Source of the DNA: an uncultured Oscillospiraceae bacterium
GTDB lineage: Bacteria; Bacillota; Clostridia; Oscillospirales; Oscillospiraceae
Assembly (NCBI GenBank): GCA_947630785.1
Contig: CANRIW010000010.1
Location: 1 to 54,585, forward strand
Direction: 5' to 3'
DNA length: 54,585 nucleotides
This document shows positions 1 to 6,570 of the stretch, one piece after another. The notes beneath the pieces are model-generated. The model had not been told where the DNA came from, made no database searches, and was given only the letters and a program-made list of their open reading frames with translations. Numbering within the stretch: position 1 is the first letter of the stretch; every line of letters starts with the position of its first letter. The translations under genes and the position numbers were made by a program.

Positions 1-3000
1 ACGAAGCGGACCTTGCCGCTGGTCAGCACCAGGCCGAACGCGGAGCACACCGCCAGCGCGATCCACAGGCCGAGGTGATTGTTGTCGCCGGTCTGCGGGA
101 CGTCATCCAGCGGCACATCGTCGTCCGGGATCTCGACGTCAGGGAGTTCATCCATGGGCACGTCGTCGTCAGGGATCTCGACGTCGGGGAGCTCATCCTT
201 GGGCACATCGTCGTCCGGAAGGTCGACATCGGGTGCATTATAGGTGTTGTAGACCGTGAAACTCAGGCCGTCGCCGCTCTCCACGACAGACACCGTGTAG
301 TCCGTCGGCACCTCCGCCTCACGCACCGTGAAGTCGGCGTCCAGCTCATCCAGAGCCAGCTGACGGCTCCAGCTCCAGCCGTTCTCCGCGTTCAGCACCA
401 CGGCCTCGTCTACCTCGCCGTTCTTCAGCACCTCCACCGTGATCTCGGTGGGCCGCACGAACTCGTCGTCGCCCACCCAAATCTTCTGCACGCTCAGCAT
501 GGGCACCAGGGGGACTTCGGGCTCCTCATAGGTGTTGGTGATGGTGTAGCTGGTATTGCCGCCGGACACGATGGAAGTATACCCCTCAGGAGCGTTCACC
601 TCGTCCACGGTCCAGGTGTAGTCGTCATCCAGCTGGGTCCACTGGTGGCTCCAGCCGTTGGCCTCGCTCAAGGTCACGACGCCGCCGTAAGCGCTGCCGT
701 TCCGATAGAGCTGGACCTCAACGCTCGCGGGCCGCTGGTCCTCGTGCCCCTCGTCGGCCCACACCTTGTTCACGGAGAGAGCGGTGTAGGTGGGAGTGGG
801 GGTGGGGGTGGGGATCACAGGCGGGGGCGGGGTCTGGGTGTTGGTGATGGTGATGCTGCCGTCCTCATTGGTGGTGTAGGAGGCGTCGTAGCCGGAGTAA
901 GCAACCTCCTCCACAGTGAACTCCTGGTCGCCGGGCAGATCGGTGAAGGTGTAGGTCCAGCTGTTGGCCTCGCTCAGGACCACGGAATCCACAACCGCGT
1001 TGTCGGCGGTCTTGTTGATCAGGTTCACGGTGACCTCAGCGCCCGCAGGAGCGGTGCCGTCGGCCCAAACCTTGTTGACGGTCAGGGACTGGTCCCTGTC
1101 CTCGCCGATGACGATGGGGCTGTTGGAGGAGATAGCGCCGCCGCGTCCGGCCTCATTCTCGATGAAGACGACCTGGGCCTTGCTGGCCGCGTAGAGCTGG
1201 CCTTCCTCGGAGAGAACGCTGTGGGCCGCAAAGGGCTGCTTGGTGCCGGCCAGGATCTCAGCGGAGACAGGAACGGGGGCCTCCGCATTGTAGCGGGCGT
1301 CAGATTCGTCAGCGTACCAGTTCAGATCGTAGCCGCCCAGAGAGCGGGTGGAGAGCTGCATGGTGGAGTTCTCGTTTTTGAGTGTAGGGATGACCTTATC
1401 CGGGTCGCCCATTCCGTTGTAGCGAATGTCGTCGCCGCGGGGCTCGCCGCTGTTACCGTAGATCGCGCCGCCCAGGGTGGAGTAGACCTTGGTCTCGGAA
1501 GTGGGGCAGGCCCAGATGCCGCCGCCGCCCAAGGCGGTGGCCCTATTGCCGGTGATCAGCACGTTAGCCAGATGCAGGGGGTTGGCCATCTCGCCGCTGT
1601 AGTCCAGGCCGCCGCCGACCTTCGCGGTGTTTTTCTCAAACCGGGCAGTACCAAACTCCAGGCTGTTCTCGTCGTACACTCTCAGGCAGAGGCCGCCGCC
1701 ATAGGTAGCGGCAGTATTGCTGGTGAAGGTGTTATCATCCAGGACGACCCCGCCGCTGGTTTTATCAGTGACATGGACATAGGCACCGCCGCCGTAGCCT
1801 CTGCCGCTGTCAGTGATGGCATTGTTTTCGGTGAAGCTGTTCCCAATGATCCGGCAGGGGGTTTCGTAAACACAAACGCCGCCGCCGTAAAGATTCGCAG
1901 TGCCGGTAACCCTGGCTACGTTCTTAGTAAAGGTGTTGCCGGTGACGGCCGCATTTCCGCAAAAATAGGTGAACAATGCGCTGCCATAGCCTGTTTTGCC
2001 GGTGGTGACTACATTCCCGGTGAAGGTATTGTTCTCAACGCTCACAATGGCGACCTTGTTGAGGTAAATAGCGGCAGCCGTGTTCGCGTTTTCGGTAAAG
2101 GTGCTGTCCTTAATGCTCGCGCAATCGAGTTCAACGGCGGTGACCGCGCCCCCGTTTTCGATAAAGGTGCTGTTCTCAACGTTCACACTGTCGCTCTTAT
2201 TGAGGTAAACAGCTATGCCCGTGTTTCCGGTAAAGGTGCTGTTCTTAACGCTCAAGCTGCTACTCGCATTGAGGTATACAGCGGCAGTCTTGCCCGCGTT
2301 TTCGGTAAAGGTGCTGTTCTCAATGTTCAAGCTGCCGCCATTATTGAGGTAAACAGCCGTGCCCGCGCTTCCGGTAATCTCGCAGTTCTGAATATTGACA
2401 ATGGCCTCGGGATCACTCTCATGCCCGCTTCTGACGCTGGCGAAAACGGCAGAGCCAGAACCGCCGAAGTTCTGAATGGTCACATGGTCAAGATTAAGGG
2501 TTCCATTTACATTGAACGCCCGGTCTGTTCCCGCGAAGCAAGAACCGTTAATCGTGCCGTTTTTGACGGTCAGTTCGCTGTTTTCTTTCACCCAAATGAC
2601 ATTGCTGGAAATCGTTACGCCTTCCGCAGCGGTAAGGGACTGGCCGTTCAGGTCGATCGTGATGCTTTTGCCGCTGACATCCAGTCTGGCTTCAAGGGTA
2701 CAAGCATCGGTCAGGGTAATGGTATCGCCAGCATTCGCCATCCGAACAGCCGCCGCCAGGGAAGTGTAGGACACGCCGTCGATCTCGGCCACGCCAAGAG
2801 CGATTTCCTCGGGAATCTCGTTCGCGATGGGCGCGATTTCGGGCTCATCGCCGGCCTGGGTGTTGGCGTCATTCTCGGTATCGTCGCCGATCTCGACGTC
2901 AGCGTCGTCCTCAGTGCCGTCGCCGATCTCGGTGTCGGCGTCGTCCTCGGTGCCGTCGCCAATCTCGGTGTCAGTGTCGTTCTCGCTGCCATCGCCGGTC

Positions 3001-3242
3001 TCACTGCCGTCCTCGGACTTGGTTTCATCTTCGGACTGTAAATCAATCTGCTGCTTATTCTCGCCCTCGTCGGCGGAATCGCCGTTCTCAGTGCTGCTAA
3101 CGATCCCGGAGTTCTCATCCTGGGAATTGAGCCCGGTATCATCCGCCGCGAACACGGTGATGTTGAGCAGACTCACGATCATGACCAGAGCCAGGACCAG
3201 AGAGAGGAGCCGGTTGATCTTCGCAAAAGCCGTGTGTTTCAT
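1..3242 (-). CDS. Large cell-wall-anchored surface protein (beta-helix adhesin with Cna-B repeats), C-terminus cut by window edge
   Basis: The minus-strand frame is open from ATG 3242 to the window edge, about 1080 codons. AAAGGAG sits 9 nt before the ATG. Order seen: signal peptide (MKHTAFAKINRLLSLVLALV..., residues 1-31); acidic linker with 12-residue repeats (about 90-126); a parallel beta-helix region (about 150-640) full of N-x-T-F-T-x-N strand-turn units; three Cna-B/SpaA-like domains, each opening with SLTVNKVW, ALSVNKVW or MLSVQKIW (about 716-800, 820-905, 908-995); an Asp/Pro stalk; then VPQTGD, a hydrophobic segment and basic residues. This is a sortase-type signal with V in place of the usual L. 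It probably acts outside the cell in adhesion. The intergenic stretch up to the recombinase has no convincing promoter, so expression probably depends on the neighbouring invertible segment. A 988-codon frame on the opposite strand is a shadow. Confidence 0.9.
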   Translation of the reverse strand, partial: MKHTAFAKINRLLSLVLALVMIVSLLNITVFAADDTGLNSQDENSGIVSSTENGDSADEGENKQQIDLQSEDETKSEDGSETGDGSENDTDTEIGDGTEDDADTEIGDGTEDDADVEIGDDTENDANTQAGDEPEIAPIANEIPEEIALGVAEIDGVSYTSLAAAVRMANAGDTITLTDACTLEARLDVSGKSITIDLNGQSLTAAEGVTISSNVIWVKENSELTVKNGTINGSCFAGTDRAFNVNGTLNLDHVTIQNFGGSGSAVFASVRSGHESDPEAIVNIQNCEITGSAGTAVYLNNGGSLNIENSTFTENAGKTAAVYLNASSSLSVKNSTFTGNTGIAVYLNKSDSVNVENSTFIENGGAVTAVELDCASIKDSTFTENANTAAAIYLNKVAIVSVENNTFTGNVVTTGKTGYGSALFTYFCGNAAVTGNTFTKNVARVTGTANLYGGGVCVYETPCRIIGNSFTENNAITDSGRGYGGGAYVHVTDKTSGGVVLDDNTFTSNTAATYGGGLCLRVYDENSLEFGTARFEKNTAKVGGGLDYSGEMANPLHLANVLITGNRATALGGGGIWACPTSETKVYSTLGGAIYGNSGEPRGDDIRYNGMGDPDKVIPTLKNENSTMQLSTRSLGGYDLNWYADESDARYNAEAPVPVSAEILAGTKQPFAAHSVLSEEGQLYAASKAQVVFIENEAGRGGAISSNSPIVIGEDRDQSLTVNKVWADGTAPAGAEVTVNLINKTADNAVVDSVVLSEANSWTYTFTDLPGDQEFTVEEVAYSGYDASYTTNEDGSITITNTQTPPPPVIPTPTPTPTYTALSVNKVWADEGHEDQRPASVEVQLYRNGSAYGGVVTLSEANGWSHQWTQLDDDYTWTVDEVNAPEGYTSIVSGGNTSYTITNTYEEPEVPLVPMLSVQKIWVGDDEFVRPTEITVEVLKNGEVDEAVVLNAENGWSWSRQLALDELDADFTVREAEVPTDYTVSVVESGDGLSFTVYNTYNAPDVDLPDDDVPKDELPDVEIPDDDVPMDELPDVEIPDDDVPLDDVPQTGDNNHLGLWIALAVCSAFGLVLTSGKVRF
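108..235 (-). repeat. 45-bp tandem units encoding the Asp/Pro wall-spanning stalk
   Basis: Units at 153-197 and 108-152, plus a diverged upstream partial copy to about 235, encode a 15-residue repeat of the type DELPDVEIPDDDVPM directly before the sorting signal. Such rigid acidic/proline stalks are typical of wall-spanning segments. Confidence 0.75.
2865..2972 (-). repeat. Three tandem 36-bp units in the adhesin gene
   Basis: Units at 2937-2972, 2901-2936 and 2865-2900 encode DTEIGDGTEDDA, DTEIGDGTEDDA and DVEIGDDTENDA. They form an acidic, probably unstructured spacer between signal peptide and beta-helix. Near-identical DNA units make this stretch prone to copy-number change. Confidence 0.85.
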
Positions 3243-3272
3243 CTTGATCTCTCCTTTATTTTTGTTTTCGTC

Positions 3273-3289
3273 TGCCGGGGAGCCCGGCA
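3273..3289 (-). promoter_or_regulatory. Hairpin in the adhesin 5' leader
   Basis: A 7-bp stem (TGCCGGG / CCCGGCA) with a 3-nt loop lies 31 nt upstream of the adhesin start. On the transcript strand it is followed by an A-rich stretch, not a U-run, so it is not an intrinsic terminator. It may affect mRNA stability or translation; no known family is recognised. Confidence 0.4.
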
Positions 3290-3415
3290 TCGTTGGTTGA
3301 TAGGAACTATCTGATCCTCCTCCGCTCTTCCGGGCCTCATCGGAGACATCATTCGAATGAAATGAATAACAGCGGCCGATTTGGGAAACACTTGTAACGT
3401 CTGGCCGTTCCGCTG

Positions 3416-3440
3416 GTCGCAGAGCTCACAACTCTGCGAC
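3416..3440 (-). promoter_or_regulatory. Left recombination site (inverted copy)
   Basis: Two perfect 9-bp arms, GTCGCAGAG (3416-3424) and CTCTGCGAC (3432-3440), flank a 7-bp asymmetric core, CTCACAA on the plus strand. The 9-7-9 layout fits tyrosine-recombinase core sites. It ends 7 bp before the recombinase stop codon. Confidence 0.75.
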
Positions 3441-3447
3441 TTTGGCA

Positions 3448-4410
3448 TTACAGCTCCATTGCTGCCAGCTTCTCCATGTTCGTTCGCTTCAGATCCATGG
3501 AGGAGTGCACGTATCGATTGAGCGTGATGGAGGTGTTGGCGTGGCCCAGGATTTCCGACAAGGTCTTGATCTCAAACCCCACCTCTACGCATCTGGTCGC
3601 GAATGTGTGGCGAATCGAATGGAAGTGTACCCCCTCGATCCCGCAGGCAGCCGTGTATTTTGCCAGCCGTTTCTGCACCTGCCTCGGCTCCATATACCGC
3701 TCCGTACCGGTCAGAAGGAAGGCTGCCGGACAGTGTGGATCGAACTGCGCGCAGAGATCGACCGCGCTGTCCATCAGTGGAATCGTACGCGCCGATGAAT
3801 CGGTTTTGGGTGACCCTATGACCACCTTTGTCTTCCCTCCGCCGGAGCCGTCCAGATCCTGGAGCCGCTGCATCGTTGCCACCACGCGAATCGTTCTGTC
3901 CTGAAGGGAAACGTCGCGCCACCGGAGGGCGCACAGCTCACCGATCCGCAGTCCAGTAGAGAGGGCCAGCAGGATGCCGAACTTACATTCGTCCATATCT
4001 GCCCGGAGATAGGTCGCAAAACGGCGCTGTTCTTCTATAGAGAGCACCCTGGCTTCCTTTTGCAGCTCTCTGGGGTAGCTCACCTCCGCAGCCGTGAAGG
4101 GACCAGGACACTGCTTCGTCATGTGCCTTAAAACAGATTGCAGCACCGCGAGGATGTCCCGCACAGTCTTTGCGGACAGTCCCTCGTCCAGCAGTCCCCG
4201 CTTGAACCGCTCGACCAGCGGGGTGCTGATCCCCGACGGGGCACATCCGCCCAGCTTTGGTATAATGTGTTTGGTCAGAATCGCATTGTATTTCACATAG
4301 GTGGAGTCCTTTACCCTGCCGCGCTCCAGGCGGAGCCATTCCTCGCAGAAAAACGCGAACTTCTGGCGGCCGCTCCTGCGTTTAAAACCGTTACCTCCTT
4401 TACCTGTCAT
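3448..4410 (-). CDS. Tyrosine recombinase/integrase enclosed by inverted recombination sites
   Basis: 320 residues when started at the ATG at 4410, which has GGAGGT 7 nt upstream; the in-frame ATG at 4425 has no such site. An N-terminal SAM-like core-binding domain (about 18-110) precedes the catalytic domain. The full catalytic set is visible: R155 (TGLRIGEL), H264 and R267 (HSIRH), H290 (LGH) and Y300 (NRYVH). It resembles phage-type integrases used for site-specific recombination. The stop codon lies 7 bp from the left site, and its promoter is inside the same segment, so it would move with any inversion. No excisionase or other phage gene accompanies it. The most likely job is inverting its own segment; a decayed integrative element is the alternative. 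Confidence 0.92.
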   Translation of the reverse strand: MTGKGGNGFKRRSGRQKFAFFCEEWLRLERGRVKDSTYVKYNAILTKHIIPKLGGCAPSGISTPLVERFKRGLLDEGLSAKTVRDILAVLQSVLRHMTKQCPGPFTAAEVSYPRELQKEARVLSIEEQRRFATYLRADMDECKFGILLALSTGLRIGELCALRWRDVSLQDRTIRVVATMQRLQDLDGSGGGKTKVVIGSPKTDSSARTIPLMDSAVDLCAQFDPHCPAAFLLTGTERYMEPRQVQKRLAKYTAACGIEGVHFHSIRHTFATRCVEVGFEIKTLSEILGHANTSITLNRYVHSSMDLKRTNMEKLAAMEL

Positions 4411-4530
4411 GCCTGATACCTCCATTGTTTCTTAGAATACTAAATGTAGACCCAGCGGGAGACCGCGCGCACGCCCCAAAAACCCGGCCCGCGGGGGCTC
4501 TGAGCGGGAGGAAACGTGACGGTCAAGAAA

Positions 4531-4559
4531 TTTATAGAAAATTTCTTTAAAAATCCCAA
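4531..4559 (-). promoter_or_regulatory. Recombinase promoter
   Basis: Minus strand: -35 TTGGGA (4559-4554), 17-bp spacer, -10 TATAAA (4536-4531). It lies about 120 bp upstream of the chosen start. The leader contains a GC-rich stretch followed by TTTTT (around 4477-4497), which could be a weak attenuator. No terminator follows the recombinase gene before the adhesin gene on the same strand, so read-through is possible. Confidence 0.6.
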
Positions 4560-4567
4560 AAAAACTA

Positions 4568-4596
4568 TTGACATCCAGAGCTGTAAGTTGTAGGAT
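4568..4596 (+). promoter_or_regulatory. Promoter for the c-di-GMP riboswitch leader
   Basis: -35 TTGACA (4568-4573), 17-bp spacer, -10 TAGGAT (4591-4596), predicted start near 4603. A TATAAT at 4621-4626 is part of the aptamer P1 helix, so the upstream pair is the likelier promoter. It points right, away from the adhesin in this orientation. Confidence 0.7.
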
Positions 4597-4621
4597 ATGG
4601 TTGAAAAGTGAATTGCACGAT

Positions 4622-4714
4622 ATAATATGAAAAGGGCAAACTTGCTGAAAGGCAAGGGCGCAAAGCCATGGGTCTAAGGTCTTTAACGACTACGACAGCC
4701 GGTTACCATGTTAT
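4622..4714 (+). promoter_or_regulatory. Cyclic di-GMP-I (GEMM-I) riboswitch aptamer
   Basis: Conserved blocks appear in family order: GGGCAAAC (4634-4641); a hairpin CUUGCU/GGCAAG capped by a GAAA tetraloop (4647-4650); GCGCAAAGCC (4658-4667); GGGUCUAAG (receptor side); and GCCGGUUACC at the 3' side (4698-4707). P1 is formed by AUAAUAU (4622-4628) with AUGUUAU (4708-4714), seven pairs including one G-U. This matches the class I c-di-GMP aptamer, which senses the bacterial second messenger. A terminator follows 28 nt downstream. The aptamer is inside the invertible segment, so what it controls depends on orientation. Confidence 0.92.
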
Positions 4715-4742
4715 TTCCTGCGTGCGCAGGATAATGTGTGAT

Positions 4743-4774
4743 AACCGCTGATGGCTTCCATCGGTGGTTTTTTC
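4743..4774 (+). terminator. Riboswitch expression-platform terminator
   Basis: A 12-bp stem, AACCGCTGATGG (4743-4754) with CCATCGGTGGTT (4758-4769), ends in a run of six T. Its 5' arm (TAACCGCTG, 4742-4750) can alternatively pair with CAGCCGGTTA (4696-4705) of the aptamer, with one bulged C. Aptamer folding and an antiterminator would thus be mutually exclusive, which suggests ligand-induced termination. Confidence 0.85.
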
Positions 4775-4863
4775 ATTTAGCGCAACAAAACGATCCCCTG
4801 ATCTTATCCAGGTTTTCTCTCGTTCCCGCCTGAGCGCAGGAAACTTCCCAAAAGAGAATTTTG

Positions 4864-4888
4864 GCCGCAGAGTTGTGAGCTCTGCGAC
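4864..4888 (+). promoter_or_regulatory. Right recombination site
   Basis: Arms GCCGCAGAG (4864-4872) and CTCTGCGAC (4880-4888) flank the core TTGTGAG (4873-4879). This is the reverse complement of the left site except for one base in the outer part of the inner arm. The core orientation is opposite to that of the left site, which predicts inversion of the DNA between them. Confidence 0.75.
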
Positions 4889-4926
4889 ACGGTGATAGAT
4901 GATACCGTTTCCCGTTCATTAACGCG

Positions 4927-4966
4927 ACGCCGAAGGGTCGTTTAGGCAACCCTTCGGCGTTAGATT
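4927..4966 (+). terminator. Terminator outside the right recombination site
   Basis: A perfect 12-bp stem, ACGCCGAAGGGT (4927-4938) with ACCCTTCGGCGT (4949-4960), is followed by TAGATTTT. It would stop riboswitch transcripts that leave the segment rightwards in the present orientation. No start codon with a ribosome binding site was found between 4774 and this hairpin. Confidence 0.75.
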
Positions 4967-5020
4967 TTATAGGCTACATGTTTCCCGCCCCTCTTTAGGA
5001 AATCTTGCCTTAAAAACTGA

Positions 5021-5054
5021 TTGACTGAAGTGAATACTTATGGTATACTATAAT
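5021..5054 (+). promoter_or_regulatory. Promoter of the small transcription unit
   Basis: -35 TTGACT (5021-5026), 17-bp spacer, -10 TATACT (5044-5049), overlapped by TATAAT (5049-5054). It is followed by a 100-nt unit ending at the terminator at 5154-5182. Confidence 0.75.
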
Positions 5055-5094
5055 TGATATAAATTTTTTGATGTGGCCATACGGAGGTCTGAAT

Positions 5095-5154
5095 ATGGAA
5101 TTTAACCCATCCGGCCATGGAGCGAAAAGCAGAGGAAATGCCTGGGTAGACTGA
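5095..5154 (+). CDS. Tiny ORF, 19 residues, of unknown function
   Basis: The ORF encodes MEFNPSGHGAKSRGNAWVD and has GGAGG 7 nt before the ATG, its own promoter upstream, and a terminator that begins at the stop codon. The peptide is polar, has no membrane segment and matches nothing I recognise. The RBS region (TGGCC...GGAGG) can pair with CCATCC...GGCCA inside the ORF, so translation may be regulated by RNA structure. The unit may instead be a small RNA or a leader for the metallophosphoesterase downstream. Existence of the transcription unit is better supported than its coding nature. Confidence 0.45.
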   Translation: MEFNPSGHGAKSRGNAWVD

Positions 5155-5182
5155 TGAGTCCGTTGTTGCGGACTCATTTTTT
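5154..5182 (+). terminator. Terminator of the small unit
   Basis: Stem ATGAGTCCG (5154-5162) with CGGACTCAT (5169-5177), 6-nt loop, then a T-run. It separates the tiny ORF from the metallophosphoesterase gene, so that gene needs read-through or another promoter. Confidence 0.85.
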
Positions 5183-5262
5183 AATGATTAAATGCGTTAG
5201 CGTAAGCGATTGCAGAGTTTAATTTTCTGACAGGCATGACTCGAATCTGAGGGGGGAAGAAG

Positions 5263-6039
5263 ATGGTTTTTGTTACAGGTGACTGCCATGCGGATTTCAG
5301 TAAATTTGAACCGAAAAATTTCCCGCAGCAGAAAAGCATGCACAGGAGCGACATTATGCTTGTGACGGGGGATTTCGGCGGCATATGGCGGCTTGAGGCG
5401 GCGGAAGAGGAAAACTATTGGCTCGATTGGCTCTCCAAAAAGAAATTTACCACCTGTTTTGTGGACGGCAACCACGAGAATTTCGACCGTCTGTTGAGCG
5501 GAGAGTTTCCCACCGTGAACTTTCACGGCGGCAAGGCCAAAAAGATCCGCAATGGCGTCTACTACCTCATGCGTGGAAACGTGTATGAGTTTGAGGGCAA
5601 AAAGTTCTTCTGCATGGGCGGGGCGTCCTCTTACGATATCAAAGACGGGATTCTTGATCCGGAGCGCTTCCAGGACGTGGCCTCGTTTGTGTCAAAATGG
5701 AAACGGTGGGAAAAGCAGGGCAAAAAGTACCGGATCAACCATGTCTCATGGTGGGAAGAGGAGATCCCCCATGCTGAGGAAATGGTGTTTGCGGAGCAAA
5801 ATCTCGCAAAACACGATTTCACAGTGGACTATGTGATTTCACACTGCCTCCCGACCAGCGTCGCCGTGTCAATCTTTGGCGACCTCTATCAGCCGGACGC
5901 GCTGACAAACTTCTTTGGGCACCTGATCCGGGACAAGGATCTTGCCTTTCTGGAGTGGCACTGCGGCCATTATCACCGGGAACTGTATCATCTGCCAGGA
6001 TACTTTGTACACTATAATGACATTACGCGCCTGTTGTAA
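5263..6039 (+). CDS. Calcineurin-like metallophosphoesterase
   Basis: 258 residues. The two-metal phosphoesterase motifs are present in order: GDCHAD (D7, H9), GDFGG (D37), GNHEN (N70, H71), ISHCLP and GHYHR (H236, H238). The family hydrolyses phosphomonoesters or phosphodiesters of proteins, nucleotides or nucleic acids; the substrate cannot be told from sequence. It has no signal peptide and is presumably cytoplasmic. The start follows a G-rich ribosome binding site (GGGGGG, 8 nt upstream). It stands alone between the small unit and convergent minus-strand genes. Similar stand-alone enzymes occur in phages and clostridial accessory regions. Confidence 0.85.
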   Translation: MVFVTGDCHADFSKFEPKNFPQQKSMHRSDIMLVTGDFGGIWRLEAAEEENYWLDWLSKKKFTTCFVDGNHENFDRLLSGEFPTVNFHGGKAKKIRNGVYYLMRGNVYEFEGKKFFCMGGASSYDIKDGILDPERFQDVASFVSKWKRWEKQGKKYRINHVSWWEEEIPHAEEMVFAEQNLAKHDFTVDYVISHCLPTSVAVSIFGDLYQPDALTNFFGHLIRDKDLAFLEWHCGHYHRELYHLPGYFVHYNDITRLL

Positions 6040-6144
6040 GGCAGTTGAAGGCGCAAATCAAAAACACATACTTTAGTAATTCCACATCTCTGAAATCCCT
6101 TCTTTGCCACAGGGACTCCAATGATTCATTGGTAAACTGCGGCC

Positions 6145-6535
6145 TTATTCTATCCACGCTCTCGCCAGGTCGAAGTTGCTGATGGTATACCCGTTCATGG
6201 CGTTGGCATTGCCCAGGGGGAGGCTGCCGCAGGAGAAGTACATCGTCACGCTGTACCCCGGTACGAGTTCCTGAGCCTCTGCCGCCATCTTCTCGCATTC
6301 GGCCCGGATGGTGGAGAGGTCCATGGACTTCCACCACGCTATGAACTCCGCTTTGCTCATGGAGCCGGAGTAGTCGGCGTTGAAAATCTTTTCGGTGCCG
6401 TAGTTGGTAACGGGGGTTTCCGTGACCATCCACTGGCTGGAGAAGGAGGACACACTGGGCACGGGAGCCGGAGCAGAGGATCAGGGCGGCGACAGCGCCC
6501 ATGAGGAAAGAAACGAGCCGGGTTTTGGTTTTCAT
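6145..6535 (-). pseudogene. Frameshifted small secreted or lipoprotein gene
   Basis: An ATG at 6535 begins a signal-like sequence (MKTKTRLVSFLMGAVAALIL, then CSGS), but that frame soon becomes nonsense. The neighbouring frame encodes a coherent soluble domain (PSVSSFSSQWMVTETP... to ARAWIE, ending at 6145). Joining them needs a shift of one base near 6470, within the run CTGCTCCGG on the coding strand. No good ribosome binding site precedes 6535. The domain family is not recognised. It looks like a recently broken gene, although a sequencing indel would look the same. Confidence 0.55.
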
Positions 6536-6570
6536 GATATGTACCAAGTATTTAGTATTGTGGGACCTGT

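Larger units (their letters stand above)
3416..4888. mobile_element. Putative invertible DNA segment carrying its own recombinase and a c-di-GMP riboswitch promoter
   Basis: The segment is bounded by a 23-bp sequence present once in each orientation (3416-3438 and 4866-4888, identical on inversion). It encloses one tyrosine recombinase gene (minus strand) and, in the opposite direction, a promoter, a GEMM-I c-di-GMP aptamer and a terminator. Inverted, not direct, orientation of identical sites predicts inversion rather than excision. The right part would be brought next to the adhesin gene at 3242 by inversion. In the present orientation the riboswitch promoter points away from the adhesin into a strong hairpin at 4927-4960. 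Inversion itself is inferred from architecture. Confidence 0.75.

Noticed and set aside
75-3041. 988-codon plus-strand frame opposite the adhesin gene
   Set aside because: The minus strand has a signal peptide, beta-helix, Cna-B domains and sorting signal; the plus frame is a repeat-driven shadow.
4621-4626. TATAAT as the -10 box of the riboswitch promoter
   Set aside because: These bases form the 5' strand of aptamer helix P1, so transcription must begin upstream.
3416-4888. attL/attR of an integrated element
   Set aside because: The two copies are inverted, and no excisionase, replication or cargo genes are present, so inversion fits better than integration.
5095-5154. Type I toxin peptide
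   Set aside because: The 19-residue peptide is polar, has no membrane helix, and no antisense RNA promoter was seen.
5211-5218. Possible third recombination half-site (GCAGAGTT)
   Set aside because: Only eight bases match and the second arm is missing.
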